This document shows positions 43,677-53,922 of a stretch of 64,000 bases of DNA, piece by piece. The position numbers and the translations under genes were made by a program. Position 1 is the first letter of the stretch; every line of letters starts with the position of its first letter. A model generated the notes under the pieces. That model had not been told where the DNA came from. It searched no databases and saw only the letters and a list, made by a program, of their open reading frames with translations. This DNA is from Acholoe squamosa. Its lineage: Eukaryota > Annelida > Polychaeta > Phyllodocida > Polynoidae. Location of the stretch: positions 43,706,599 through 43,770,598 of the forward strand of contig OX439052.1 in assembly GCA_949317995.1 (NCBI GenBank), written 5' to 3'.

Positions 43677-43885
43677 CCTTTAAAGACCAATTAATGCCTC
43701 CAGGTGTATGTACCTTTGTTTTCATGATATATAAATACAGCACCAGTGAGTAACTAACCAGCACTGCATTTCGGCATCATGCCGCCTTCCGGGAGTGTAT
43801 CCAAATCTCTTGCGGTCGACATGATGCATGAACGCAGTCCTGATGAGTACCTCACCAGGGCTATATCAGGTATCATATGGCCTAG
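43677..43885. mobile_element. Family A copy
   Basis: CCCCTTTAAAGACCAATTAATG left tip, AATACAGCACCAGTGAG module with partner, GACATGATGCATGAACGCAG module. Right tip lost. Confidence 0.65.
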
Positions 43886-44325
43886 GAAAAAAATGTCGTA
43901 TTAGCAAATATTTGCCCGACCGACACAGTGGAACCAGCGCTTCAGCTGAGCCTTATTTGTGGGATATTATGATAAAAGTATTTTGCTCTGGGCATGCAGA
44001 CATCGATAAAAGCCAGGGAAATAATGTTAGATTTTGAAATTGTAGCTCAGCCCTTGGCATCAGTAGCGAGCTTTCATGTTTCACAGAATTCTGAATTCTT
44101 GTTTTGTCTGAGGTTTGGATGTCCGAGCTAATCCTATAGTGTATGAATTTGCTTCCTCATATATCAATAATTTAACATTGTATTGGGAATTATAGACTTT
44201 CTAGTGAAGATTGCTGTAATGCATGGAATTCAACACATGGAAAGGAAATTGTCTACTTTTTATCCAACCAAATCTGGAATTGCTACATTAGATAGGGATA
44301 GACCACGTTCGACAGTCACCCCTGT

Positions 44326-44453
44326 ATTAGGGAGGTTCAGCAACCATGACGTATGTCACCTTTTTTTCTGGTTTCACGCAGACATAACAGTGTTGTAGGT
44401 ATGCTGTACGTATGCGTTATATTGCCCACGCAGTGCTTGCTAAACCTCCCTAT
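44326..44453. mobile_element. Small MITE family H
   Basis: Ends TAGGGAGGTTCAGCAA and TTGCTAAACCTCCCTA are inverted repeats (one mismatch) around 95 bp containing ACGTATG/CGTATGCG words. One copy seen. Confidence 0.7.
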
Positions 44454-44544
44454 ACTTGCATTGTGTGAAACGCAGTAAACCCCATACTGCCATTATGGGA
44501 GGCCTCACCAGGGCTGCACTCAAGCACCAATTGGAAGATATTAG

Positions 44545-44659
44545 AGAGGTCAAGATCACGACATGTACGGCAACGTGTACGTCTAGAATGATTGGAAATG
44601 ATAGACTAGTAGGCGTTGCCGTACAAGTTACAAGTAGGCAAATCTTAACCTCTCTATTG
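44545..44659. mobile_element. Small MITE family I, copy 1
   Basis: Ends AGAGAGGTCAAGATC and AATCTTAACCTCTCT, with GGCAACGTGTACGTCTAGA inside; matches 58092-58191. Confidence 0.75.
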
Positions 44660-44872
44660 TAAAATAAGCCTTAGCAGATTAAAAGACATGATAAATAAGC
44701 TTGGGAATCAAGATGAGGCTGTCTGGAGAAAAACTTTTTTTTTCATTCCCCCTCCTCCTCCAGTCTGTACCTTAATATTCAATGTTTTATTAGCATTAAG
44801 TTTCACTCTGATGTCAGTCTTGATGTCAATAGCAATAAAACCCTTCAAGCTAGTATAGTACCTAAACCTTTC

Positions 44873-45035
44873 AACTCCTTAAAGGCTGCTGATGCATTAA
44901 TGCATCATGCTTATTGGTCGTCATGATGTACCAATGGAGTGCTGATGAGACTGCTCACCAGCACTTCATTGGTGCATCATGCCGACCAATGGGCATGATG
45001 CACTCCTACATCAGTGGCCTTCAAAGGGTTTAGGA
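44873..45035. mobile_element. Family A MITE, short single-module form
   Basis: CTCCTTAAAGGCTGCTGATG to CATCAGTGGCCTTCAAAGGG with one CCAATGGAGTGCTGATGA hairpin. At about 160 bp it is the simplest full arrangement of the family in the window. Confidence 0.8.
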
Positions 45036-45221
45036 ACCATAGATGTCTTGCTCATGGTAGTTTAGGCAAAACCCCTGACTACTTCAATGATGACTTGCAC
45101 TTTTAATTTGGATATAAGAACTGGTGCATTCATCCATGATGAGAACTAGCGAAAGTATTGACTCAGATCAATGCATGCCAGCAACCAACACTGAAACAAA
45201 TGTCGTCTGCCTTAGCTCTTT

Positions 45222-45405
45222 AACCATTTAAGGGCCGTTAATGCATTAATGCATCAATCCAATTGGTCTTCATGATGCACCCATGAAGTGCTGATGTCTT
45301 TAAATGGTTCAACCTGGTAGGATTGGCACAGATAATGGTGAGTTATTTGCCAGGGCTTCATTCATGCACCATGCCGACCAATCGGCAAATGTTTAAAGCT
45401 TCAGG
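45222..45405. mobile_element. Family A fragment
   Basis: TTTAAGGGCCGTTAATGCAT left tip, CACCCATGAAGTGCTGATG half-module, then TTATTTGCCAGGGCTTCATTC. Confidence 0.6.
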
Positions 45406-45429
45406 TTCAAGTTTCTTCATCAAGTGTAC

Positions 45430-45535
45430 AAGTGTATTTTTTACAAGAAGCCCCAGGTGGCAGCACAGTGGTACAAGGAATCTCTGTGAAGATCATGAAG
45501 GATCTAGGGCAACTTTGGGAAGAGGATTCCACCGT
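45430..45535. mobile_element. Family D fragment
   Basis: TTTTACAAGAAGCCCCAGGTG with GGCAGCAC, then GGAATCTCTGTGAAGATCAT; same order as the 21427 copy. Confidence 0.6.
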
Positions 45536-45604
45536 TATTTTTATGGGATTTTTTTTTTTAGGAGTTGCCTAGCCGTGTTTTTGGTTTGCTCATGGGCACC
45601 ACTG

Positions 45605-45676
45605 TGACGTCATGTACATCACCATGTGACGTCACTTAACACTGTACATGACGTCAGGAGGTAGAGTATGACGTCA
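45605..45676. promoter_or_regulatory. Four TGACGTCA palindromes, 20-22 bp apart
   Basis: TGACGTCA at 45605-45612, 45627-45634, 45649-45656 and 45669-45676. This is the cAMP-response element bound by CREB/ATF bZIP dimers. Steps of 22, 22 and 20 bp place all sites on about one face of the helix. GTACATCACCATG/ACTGTACATG text between sites is partly repeated, so a tandem duplication may underlie the array. Confidence 0.6.
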
Positions 45677-46329
45677 CAGATGGGGAAACCACATCAGCGG
45701 GGCGTGGGCAGGCCATGGTGTGGAGGATGCAGTGGGGGTTTGGAGTGGCAACTCCTATCCGTGGTCCTTGCCACATGTTTCTTGTTACAGTGTACATTGG
45801 TGAAGCATATTGACCATGTGGAGTGTATCAAGCCTGTAGGGATGCAATAATGCTAGCTTGTGACTCACCAAAACCTAACAACCAAAAAGCAACATGAATT
45901 CAAGTGCCATGGGAGCCCTGAAACACTTAATCAATACTTGCCAGAAATCAGCTGCGAAATGATGGGTACAACCAAGGAAGAATGGAACAAGAGAAAATCA
46001 CACACTCAGCAAAAAGTCTTGATAAAGGGTCGTTCGAACAACAGAGGTTCGTTCGTTGTCAGAACTGCAGCACTTCCGGATGAACAATTGAACAGGTTCC
46101 AAGTGGAATGTGTTTAATTTCCAAAAATTGCATATCTGGATGAAAAATGAGGGCTTTCGGTTGAAGTATGTGGTTTGATTCATGAAACATTATTTCTTAT
46201 ATTCAAAGATTCATGTTCGCAGAATTTTGGCCAATTGCACCTTAGAATGCCTTTGGATGGTAGTAAATGAGAAATCCCAAATTTGGTACTCTGCTAATAA
46301 TATTATACATGGCCTATTTAAAATATCCT

Positions 46330-46485
46330 TTAACCCTTTAAGGGCTGCTGATACAGGAGTGCATCATGCCCTTAGGTCAAAGTACTGGTAAGCAGTCTCG
46401 CCAGCACCTTATTGGACTGTACTGACCCCATAGGGTCGGCATGATACATGAATTCAACCCTCCCGAGTTACTCCCATTAGCTCCC
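46330..46485. mobile_element. Family A copy, partially deleted
   Basis: Starts TTAACCCTTTAAGGGCTGCT (46330). The first module has lost its left arm; GGGTCGGCATGATACATGAA follows. Confidence 0.68.
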
Positions 46486-46655
46486 ATTTTATGTTCTGAC
46501 GACTCTGTACTGTCAGTATTGTCATCCTGATGACTCAGGTCGTCAGGATGATGACCTAAAGTCATCATTTTGACTACCTAAAGTTGTAGTTTCAGGTATT
46601 GTCAACTTGAGGACCTAAAGTGGTCACCACTGACTAGTTTCGGATCTTCCATGTT
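46486..46655. repeat. Inverted and direct repeats of GATGAC/CCTAAAGT words
   Basis: GTCATCCTGATGACTCAGG pairs with CGTCAGGATGATGAC (46517-46555). GACCTAAAGT or ACTACCTAAAGT recurs four times downstream. Its origin is unclear. Confidence 0.55.
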
Positions 46656-46825
46656 TTCAGTGTGAGCAGTCTCGCCATCCCCTCATTAGACTTAACCGAC
46701 CCCATAGGGTCGGCATTATGCATGAATGCAGCCCTCGCGAGTTACTCCCATTACCGCCCATTTTATGTTCTGACATGACAACCTACAGGCATGATGCACT
46801 CCTGCCTAAGCTGGCCTTGAAGCAT
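46656..46825. mobile_element. Family A fragment
   Basis: Repeats the text of 46390-46500 (CCCATAGGGTCGGCAT, ATGAA..CA.CCCTC.CGAGTTACTCCCATTA, CCCATTTTATGTTCTGAC), showing a local duplication of about 110 bp. Confidence 0.65.
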
Positions 46826-47607
46826 CAAAGTCAGATAAAATTGGAGATTCCTATTCGATTTAACTAATGCCAAAACCTGTTCTATCTAAATCCATGGCTT
46901 AGTGACATTAGATGTCACAATACAAGGAGAATCTATAAGCCCACCATCATCAGGGAATCTTGCAGACAGGGTTAGAAAGGTTATAGTCAATTTATAATGC
47001 CATTTAGACGGCATGGTCACATTTTGGACAAGAAAACTATTTTAGACTAGAGATTTTAGATTATAAGTTCAATTTTGTATGCATATTATCAGGGGTGGCG
47101 ATCTAGACATGTTATAACATGGGGGTGGGGGTGACGTGTGACAATACTTGGTTAAAGCTATGAGGCTGTGTGATCCACATGAGGAGAAATGAGTGTTAAG
47201 CCCAGGCAAAGACTTGATAAAGTGAAGACACAAAGACCCAATTAATGAACTGCCAAGGACTCCACAGTGAAATGAAATTCCCCTTTTGTGTTGCGGACTG
47301 GAATTGGGTCAAGGAGGACCCTGGGGATATTGGGTTCTATAGGATCTCAAACCTATGTGTTCACAGATCACCAACCATTTACACAATAATTCTCTACCCT
47401 CCACTTGACACTGATTTCCTGTTATAGGCAAACAGACATGCTTGATCTATTAGTGGGAGAGGAATATACAGTACACAAGTGTTCCTTGTTTTGGAGCAGA
47501 AATATTTCATGATCGTAAAATATCTTTCAGCATGGCTTAGAATGCTGTTTAGATCGTAACAAATTAAAAATCCCAAATTTGCTACTCTGCTAACAGGCAT
47601 GTTATCT
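46826..47607. other. Unassigned non-coding stretch
   Basis: Nothing recognised; no exon borders around the short open frames. Confidence 0.35.
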
Positions 47608-47830
47608 TGTCGAACCCTTAAGGGCTCACCAGTCGGCATAACGCATAAATGAAGTTCTGGCAAGTTTCCCCACCAACACTTCATTGGTGCATTATGCTGA
47701 CTATATGAGCGTGCATCAACCTCATCAGGTTGGCATGATGCATGAATATAGCCCTTGCGAGTTACTCACCCAGGCTGCATTCATGCATCATGACGACCAA
47801 TGTACGTCTTGCACTCCTGAATTCGCAGAT
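47608..47830. mobile_element. Family A copy, two modules
   Basis: CCCTTAAGGGCTCACCAG tip, AAATGAAGTTCTGGCAAG module with partner, AACCTCATCAGGTTGGCATG palindromic spacer, GCATGAATATAGCCCTTGCGA module. Confidence 0.72.
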
Positions 47831-47984
47831 GTAATCTGACACGATACCTACAACTCTCTGTTCCTTTGCTGTCATGATGCTTAAATGCACCTATGGTGAG
47901 TAGACGTACATTGATGCATTGAGTTCTATCTCAAATTTAATGCGACAGCTCTGTAGGTTTAAACAAGAACCTCTGTATCACCCC

Positions 47985-48172
47985 CCCAAGTGTGATAACC
48001 CTACCCCATATCACAATGCTAGATAAAGCATCCGCACTGGGCACATAAGTGATAATGAAATCATTTCTAATATCAAATGGATAAAACTTTGAACATATCT
48101 AACTAAATCAACTTCAGATAAATAAAAAAGAGCACTTAAATTGGTCACCACTGAGGGTTATCACACTCGGCC
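47985..48172. repeat. Inverted repeat pair, possible MITE
   Basis: AGTGTGATAACCCT at 47985 and AGGGTTATCACACT near 48157 are perfect inverted arms; a further GATAACCCT lies at 48184. No target duplication is evident. Confidence 0.5.
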
Positions 48173-49047
48173 TCACCTCGTATGATAACCCTCTGTTGTA
48201 ACAAATTCTCATGGACCTTTGTCTATGTTTGTGCTACTTGCCAGAGCTCCATTCATGGACCATGACAGCAAAAAGGAGTTTAAAATGCTAAACTACTAAT
48301 TCCTCAGGCTACCACCAGGGATATGCACACTGGCGTTCCCCTGACCTCATTCCTGTTTTTGCTGGTTGCTTGCCTTTCCACTTACAGTGCAAGGGGAGTC
48401 GTCTTTTACACTCAGCCTTTGTATCATCATTAAAGCATCTTGGGGTATACTTGGGATTTTGACCTGGCCGGAAGTAGTATGACGTCACACTGGAGACAAA
48501 AGTTTATGTCACCACAGTTCCTCAGGGCAGTGTCGGGACATGGTTTCAGATAAAATCTCATCTGAATCTGTCGGGCTGGCGTCAGCAATGATGGTGGAAT
48601 AAAAAAGATTTGGGATTAATAGTGAACCAAATAATCATACTCCAAGCTCTTATAGAACTAGAAACAATTAAAGGGCTAAGGATAGTGTCCCTACGCCGTC
48701 CATCAAACCCCAGGAACGGTGACAGGCACCCGGGAACCACAACGGCGTCAACATTCGTCTCAGCGGAGGGTCAGGTCGATTGTCCAAGCATGCACCCTTT
48801 TGCATCATTGAATGTAGGACAGCCATGATGGAATAGAGAGGAGGCCAAGACAAAGACGATGCTGCTGATTGGTGCTCCTCTGTCTACCCCCTGCGTCGTT
48901 GTTAAGTTGAGCGATGTTTAGTGATTGGAGTGCTCATTGCCTATTTGCTGTGGGTATTTTATGGCTCTGCATTCCATAATGAGAATAGTGGGGCTGGCAA
49001 ACTATTTGTCCTATTGCTACATGTGGTGTTCAATCACTGCTAGGCCT
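48173..49047. other. Unassigned non-coding stretch
   Basis: TGACGTCA near 48480. The words TAAAATGCTAAACTACTAATTC followed by GCTACCACC.GGGATATG (48280-48320) recur at 50750-50790 in the form AAAATGCTAAACCACTAATT, marking an undefined dispersed repeat. No exon is supported. Confidence 0.4.
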
Positions 49048-49300
49048 TTATCCCTTTAAGGTCTGCGGATGCATTAACGCATCATGCCCATTGGTCTTCA
49101 TGATGCATGAATGCAGCCCTGGTGAATAACTCGCCAGGGCTACATTCATGCATCATGTCAACCTTATTGGGCTGATATGTCCATGAAGGGTTGCCATGAT
49201 GCTCCGATGAAGTGCTGGGGAGCAGACTCACCAGCACTTCATTGGTGCATCATGACGATCATGATACACTCCTGCATCTACAGCCCTTAAAGAGTTGATA
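49048..49300. mobile_element. Family A MITE, nearly complete, mixed modules
   Basis: CCCTTTAAGGTCTGCGGATG to CTACAGCCCTTAAAGAG. Module 1 is GCATGAATGCAGCCCTGGTGA; module 2 is CTCCGATGAAGTGCTGGGGA. Confidence 0.8.
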
Positions 49301-49674
49301 CTGTGCATTAGTGACCCTGAACACTCTGGAGCGTCAAATATTGCAAAAGAGTAGGAGATACCATAATGACCTGTTCAAGTACCGCAGTTAGGGAATAATG
49401 CACGGGGCATGGCTGTGGGAGTGCTCTAGACTGTATTGAGACATCGAGGGGCCTTATAGGCTCCAAGATATTCCTGTTATAACACAGAAAAATCACCCGT
49501 CAGCCACCTGACAACACATGAATATTAATTGTGCATTCTAAACGTGAGATGAAGTTAACCTCCTTTGCCAGGAGTGCATTATCCATCAAACAGCCAATCA
49601 GAATGCAGTATTCAGGATAATGCACTCTGACTTTGCCCAGCAGTGTTATAATCTCAAATAACACCATATCAAAG

Positions 49675-49815
49675 GGGCGCTGGAGGTATAGGGGTATTAA
49701 AAACACTTGTAAGCACTAAAAACAGTATTCAAATAAGCGCCTGTCTAGAATATAAAGGCCGGGTATGCAGGTATTGAAATTAATAAGTGCACATACATAA
49801 ACAGGGTACTATGGT
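49675..49815. mobile_element. Family B MITE copy, left end lost
   Basis: AGCACTAAAAACAGTATTCA, AATAAGCGCCTGTC and AAACAGGGTACTATGGT are in family order. Confidence 0.7.
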
Positions 49816-50082
49816 TTATGCTATCATGGATCATGACGCCAAGTGAACATGATGCCCATACTGGTCCCAGATTTAAGTACTAGCGTCCTAGACTCTGGTC
49901 TTCTGCCCTGTGTATGATGGGGAGGGCACTGAAAGTAGTCCCTGTTGGTATTGGTGAAACACCAGATGGAGCTGTGGTGTCGACTAGGTGTGAGTTAGTT
50001 GGCCTGACCTTAATCAGTGAGAGAGGACTGATCTTGGTGTTGTGAACATGTTGGCAACTTTAATACAGTGTAGTCACCTGTC
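49816..50082. other. Unassigned non-coding stretch
   Basis: A short family A-like word, GGATCATGACGCCAAGTGAACATGATGCC in pieces, is seen at 49828-49858; nothing else recognised. Confidence 0.35.
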
Positions 50083-50150
50083 CACAATAGGGTAGTGGTT
50101 AGAACACTGGACTCATAATGCAGAGTAACTAAGTTCTAGCCTCACCTGAT
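50083..50150 (+). other. tRNA-like sequence 4
   Basis: GGGTAGTGGTTAGAACACTGG (A box region) and AAGTTCTAGCCTC (degenerate B box) at tRNA spacing, with CTCATAA in the anticodon-loop position. Imperfect stems argue for a SINE head or pseudogene. Confidence 0.55.
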
Positions 50151-50315
50151 GCTTTTATTTTTAGATTTTGATTGTGTTAATAAATTGCTATCAATAAAGA
50201 TAAAAAAAAAGGTGTAATAGACGACTGCTATGATATTCAAAGCAGAGGTGATATTTTGGTAATATGTCTCTATAAATACATTTCTTACAAAAATAGTATT
50301 GACCTAGTGGACGTA

Positions 50316-50383
50316 TGGTGACTTGAACCCACCACTCTGAAATCGGGAGCTCAACACTCTACTGCCTGAGCTAGTGGGGCTGT
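50316..50383 (-). other. tRNA-like sequence 5, converging on 4
   Basis: On the minus strand: CTAGCTCAGGCAGTAGAGTG (A box) and GGTGGGTTCAAGTCACC (B box). The anticodon-loop position reads CTCCCGA. About 165 bp of AT-rich DNA separates it from sequence 4, the same layout as the 29609/29893 pair. Confidence 0.6.
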
Positions 50384-50961
50384 TGTTGATTTATGGTATA
50401 ATATTCCCACATAGGTCTAGATCTTCAGACCAACTTATGTTGAGCTGAATGCATAGTCACAGGGAGATTGTGTCTGAGATGTTCTTGTCAGGTTTGTATA
50501 ATAGATGAAACCTCTATACTCCAGGTACAATGCACACCTGTACCACTGCAACTAAATGCAGGTATAACACAATGTACATGTTTGTAGGGCTGTATTGAAC
50601 ATAGGGTCTACTTCTTGTGTTGCCCAATGATATGTGCATCTTATTAGCCTGTAGAGGCTATATCCCACAATGCAGGGCGCAGAGGATCAGGGCTTGCTAG
50701 GAGTCAGCTAGTGACACCTGGTATCAGGTTGCACGATGCCTTGTGGCTTTAAAAATGCTAAACCACTAATTCCTCTGGCTGCCACCGGGGGATATGTACA
50801 GCGGCGTTCCATTGACCTTTGGCTATATGTCAGTCACCCTCTGAATGTCATCATGCCTGGAACTTGTGGCACTGAATATGACCTAAATGCTTTAAGGCGC
50901 TATTTTTGTTGCCAGAATCTTTCATCCGATTTTTCAGTGTTCTGACACAAATCCCTATATT
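50384..50961. other. Unassigned, with an undefined dispersed repeat
   Basis: 50750-50815 shares AAAATGCTAAACCACTAATT and GGATATG(C/T)ACA..GGCGTTCC with 48280-48340. No exon. Confidence 0.4.
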
Positions 50962-51112
50962 GCCTGTACCATAATGGCCCATTTAAGCACCAGGGGAATA
51001 AGTGCCCGGGGTATCGAAAACAATCTTAACACTAAAACAATATTCAAATAAGTGCCTGTCTCAAGTAAAGGCTGAATAATTAACCCCTGGGTGAATAAAC
51101 AGGTTACTACTG
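50962..51112. mobile_element. Family B MITE copy
   Basis: GTACCATAATGGCCCATTTA to CAGGTTACTACTGTA, with AATAAGTGCCCGGGG and CAATATTCAAATAAGTGCC inside. Confidence 0.8.
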
Positions 51113-51133
51113 TAATTCTGACACTAGGAGATA

Positions 51134-51387
51134 ATATCGTCGCCTTAGTGTAAGCAGGTTGTAACTGACATTTTGGCAAAAATGAGTTTTCTCCTGTTTT
51201 AACATTTATCAATCCGTATGTAGCTACTATGGAAGTTCTGAAGCTCTGTCTATGATATGTGTGCCTACAGGCCTCATTGCAATGTTGCGGTTTCCACTTT
51301 GTGCTTTAGTAAGTGGAACACTTCTTTTGCCTCTCCTGCAAAACTTGAAAAATGCAGATACAACCTTCTTGCACTAAGGCAATGATA
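51134..51387. mobile_element. Family F MITE, copy 2
   Basis: Inverted ends ATATCGTCGCCTTAGTG and ATATCATTGCCTTAGTG run on to AGGTTGTA. The interior follows copy 1 (TGACATTTTGGCAAAAATGA, CTATGATATGTG, TGGAACACTTCTTTTGCCTC). Confidence 0.82.
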
Positions 51388-51835
51388 TGGTCATGATAGG
51401 TTGGTGGCCACTAAAAGGATAGAGTGCTAATAAATGAATATCTTGATGTGCTCATTAGCACCCATTGTAAGGGCTAATGCTTAGCAAATGGACAAAATAC
51501 TCTATTATCACTCAGCTTCAAGCCATTAACACCGACAAAATTTTAATAACCTTACTAAGCGTACTGAAGTTATATATGTCTATCTGCATTACATGATCCC
51601 TATAGTTATAAATGGAAAATGTCAAACTGGGTTTCATATCCCTTTGGGCAAAGAACTTTGAACCAATATCGCCAATGGTTTGATCATTGTCGATCAACTG
51701 ATGGTCAACATCAACCTCTTTCGATATAATCTAACCTCCTGTTCATGAAGCGGGTTTTCCTAGCCCACTTAAAACGGTGTATGCCTTCTCTTCCCTATCC
51801 CTTCGAATATGTTCTTGCACATATGTATGGGCACC
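51388..51835. other. Unassigned non-coding stretch
   Basis: A 97-codon plus frame starts at 51745 and runs through the next repeat; it shows no known domain. It may be part of repeat E if that repeat is retroposon-like. Confidence 0.35.
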
Positions 51836-51930
51836 GACACATTCCTGTGAAATTGTGTAATGTAGTTCCTGCCATGAATATGACATTAGCTGTCGAAATG
51901 GCGTTCACCATCTGTTACTCACTCACCCCT
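51836..51930 (+). repeat. Dispersed repeat E, copy 2
   Basis: CCTGTGAAATTGTGTAATG to TTACTCACTCACCCC; about 85 percent like 30204-30300 by eye. Here the terminal ACTC has not expanded. Confidence 0.7.
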
Positions 51931-52627
51931 GTTCATGAAGAAACTGCCATTTGGACAGGTTATCTTAGACCTCTGTTTATACATCGTCTAAGGCTTTATG
52001 ATAGCTTTTTACTGCTTATCCCTTACTGTGAAATATGATCTCAGCTTCTCTCATTCACCACCCAAGAAATCTATAGACTATGGACCCATGCAGCAGAAAA
52101 GGATGACATTTTTCATAAATTGAGTTGTCTTAAGCTTAATTCTAGTTAAATACTTATTTATAACTTAGCCCATGGTGTCCACATATGCAAGCAATTACAT
52201 CAGAAGCTTCACAAGACAACTGTCTTTCAAATAATGCATATTATAGGGCAATACTATGAACAAATATGTGCATTCCCACTATACTAGGTTAGCCTCAAAC
52301 CATTGACAAACCCTTATCAGTGACCTCTCTGAAATGTTACCCCTTCTTGCCTCATTGATCCATATCCGGAAGTGACTTACATCATCCGTCAATGGAACAT
52401 GCGCTGTTGGGGGACATCAGTGGTGCCTGCTGCCTTGAGAAGTCTGCAAGGGCATCATTGATTGGATGATAGGTCCTGTATTTGTTATCTTGCATTCAAT
52501 TGGCTCCGATCAATCTCAGAGGGTTGTCCTTGATGCTGCACATCCCACCTTGTCATAGAATTTTCCACCCCGGCCATTTCCTGCTCCCTTCCGCAGTTAT
52601 TTTGAATCTTAAATTACACTAAGTAAT
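51931..52627. other. Unassigned non-coding stretch
   Basis: Nothing recognised. Confidence 0.35.
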
Positions 52628-52800
52628 ACAGTAGTGGCGTGTTTAAGCCCCCGGACGCATATAATTTTCAAAACCCTCGTGCCCGCAGCACTAATTTGAG
52701 ACCAGTGCTTATATTAATATTGCTTTTAGTGGTTACGGTTGATTACTATACCCCTGTACCCTTGGTGCTTATTTGGGAACGGGGCTTAGAACGTGAACGA
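52628..52800. mobile_element. Family B MITE copy, right end lost
   Basis: TACAGTAGTGGCGTGTTTAA left tip; GAGACCAGTGCTTATATTAA and TGGTGCTTATTTGGGAACGG inside. Confidence 0.7.
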
Positions 52801-52847
52801 GCTAATACGTATGGTACTCTGATTCTCATATTGCTAAAGTCCTTACC

Positions 52848-53098
52848 CTTTGAGGGCCGCAAATGGAGGAGTGCATCATGCCCATTGGTCGTCATGATGC
52901 ACCAATGAAGTGCTTGCAAGACTGCTCACCAGCACTTCATTGGAGCATCATGCTGACCCTTCAGGACAGTATCAAGCCCGTAGGGTCGGCATGATGCATG
53001 ATGCATGAATGTAGCCCTGCCAAGTTACTTGCCAGGGCTGCATTCATGCATCATAGAGACTAACGGTCATGATGCATTAGTGCATCAGCGGCCTTGGT
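52848..53098. mobile_element. Family A MITE, nearly complete, mixed modules
   Basis: CCCTTTGAGGGCCGCAAATG to CATCAGCGGCCTTGG. Modules: CACCAATGAAGTGCTTGCAA and GCATGAATGTAGCCCTGCCAA, the second preceded by a duplicated ATGATGC. Confidence 0.82.
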
Positions 53099-53701
53099 CC
53101 TTAGAAACAACCTTTATATTTCATGTTATTTCCAACACACAGAAACAACCATTTTTTCACATCCACTCACAGTAAATTCAGTTCAACAATGACATGCATT
53201 TCTCAATAAAATCATGAAAACCTCATATTCCTCTCATATCAAACAGAATGAAATGCCTTCCTTAATTTCCCTGACCATAAAAGGAGAAATGCTAAAAGGA
53301 TAAAATATCTAAGTTCATTCTCCTACAAAGAAAACGCCCTGTGGAGGAAATGGGGCAATCAGACTGTGATCCCCACCCCGAGTCTCTGGTGAACGATAAT
53401 AGAGGTATCTGGGCGATAATAGGGGAAAGCTGTGGCACCTGTACCCTGACTAGATCAAAGTGAGGCTCAGACCTTCTTAGAATCACGTGACCAGGCTTGT
53501 CACGTGATCTGGATTAATGAAGAAAGCAGCTTTTCTTTGTGGGACATGGAAACTGGTACGACTAGGTTGGCGACAACTTTCTTTATGCTGCGGTTCTTAT
53601 TCTCTGTCTGCTTGAGCCTGGTCATTTCTCTCTCTGTCTCCCTTTTTGTTTTGGCCTCCCCTTGCCAGAGACTTTTCATCTATCTATGTCTGGTTGACAT
53701 A
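53099..53701. other. Unassigned, with an inverted E-box pair
   Basis: ATCACGTGAC (53482-53491) and GTCACGTGAT (53499-53508) form an inverted pair with 7 bp between. No exon. Confidence 0.4.
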
Positions 53702-53922
53702 TCATAGTGGCCCATTGAACCTTTATAATGTGAGTCTCTGCTTATATTGTGCAGGTCTGTTGGTCTTAATATTTCTGTATCCCCAGCCCTTATTTTAGGC
53801 TGGTGATTACCTAAATACTGTTTTTAGTGCTTAAGCAAGTTTTCAATCCCTTGTATTTCCCGGTGCTTATTTGAGACTGGCACTTATTTAAGACCCCGGT
53901 GCTTAAACCAGCCATCGCGGTA
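53702..53922. mobile_element. Family B MITE copy
   Basis: CATAGTGGCCCATTGAACC to TTAAACCAGCCATCGCGGTA, with AATACTGTTTTTAGTGCTTA and GGTGCTTATTTGAGACTGG. Confidence 0.75.
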
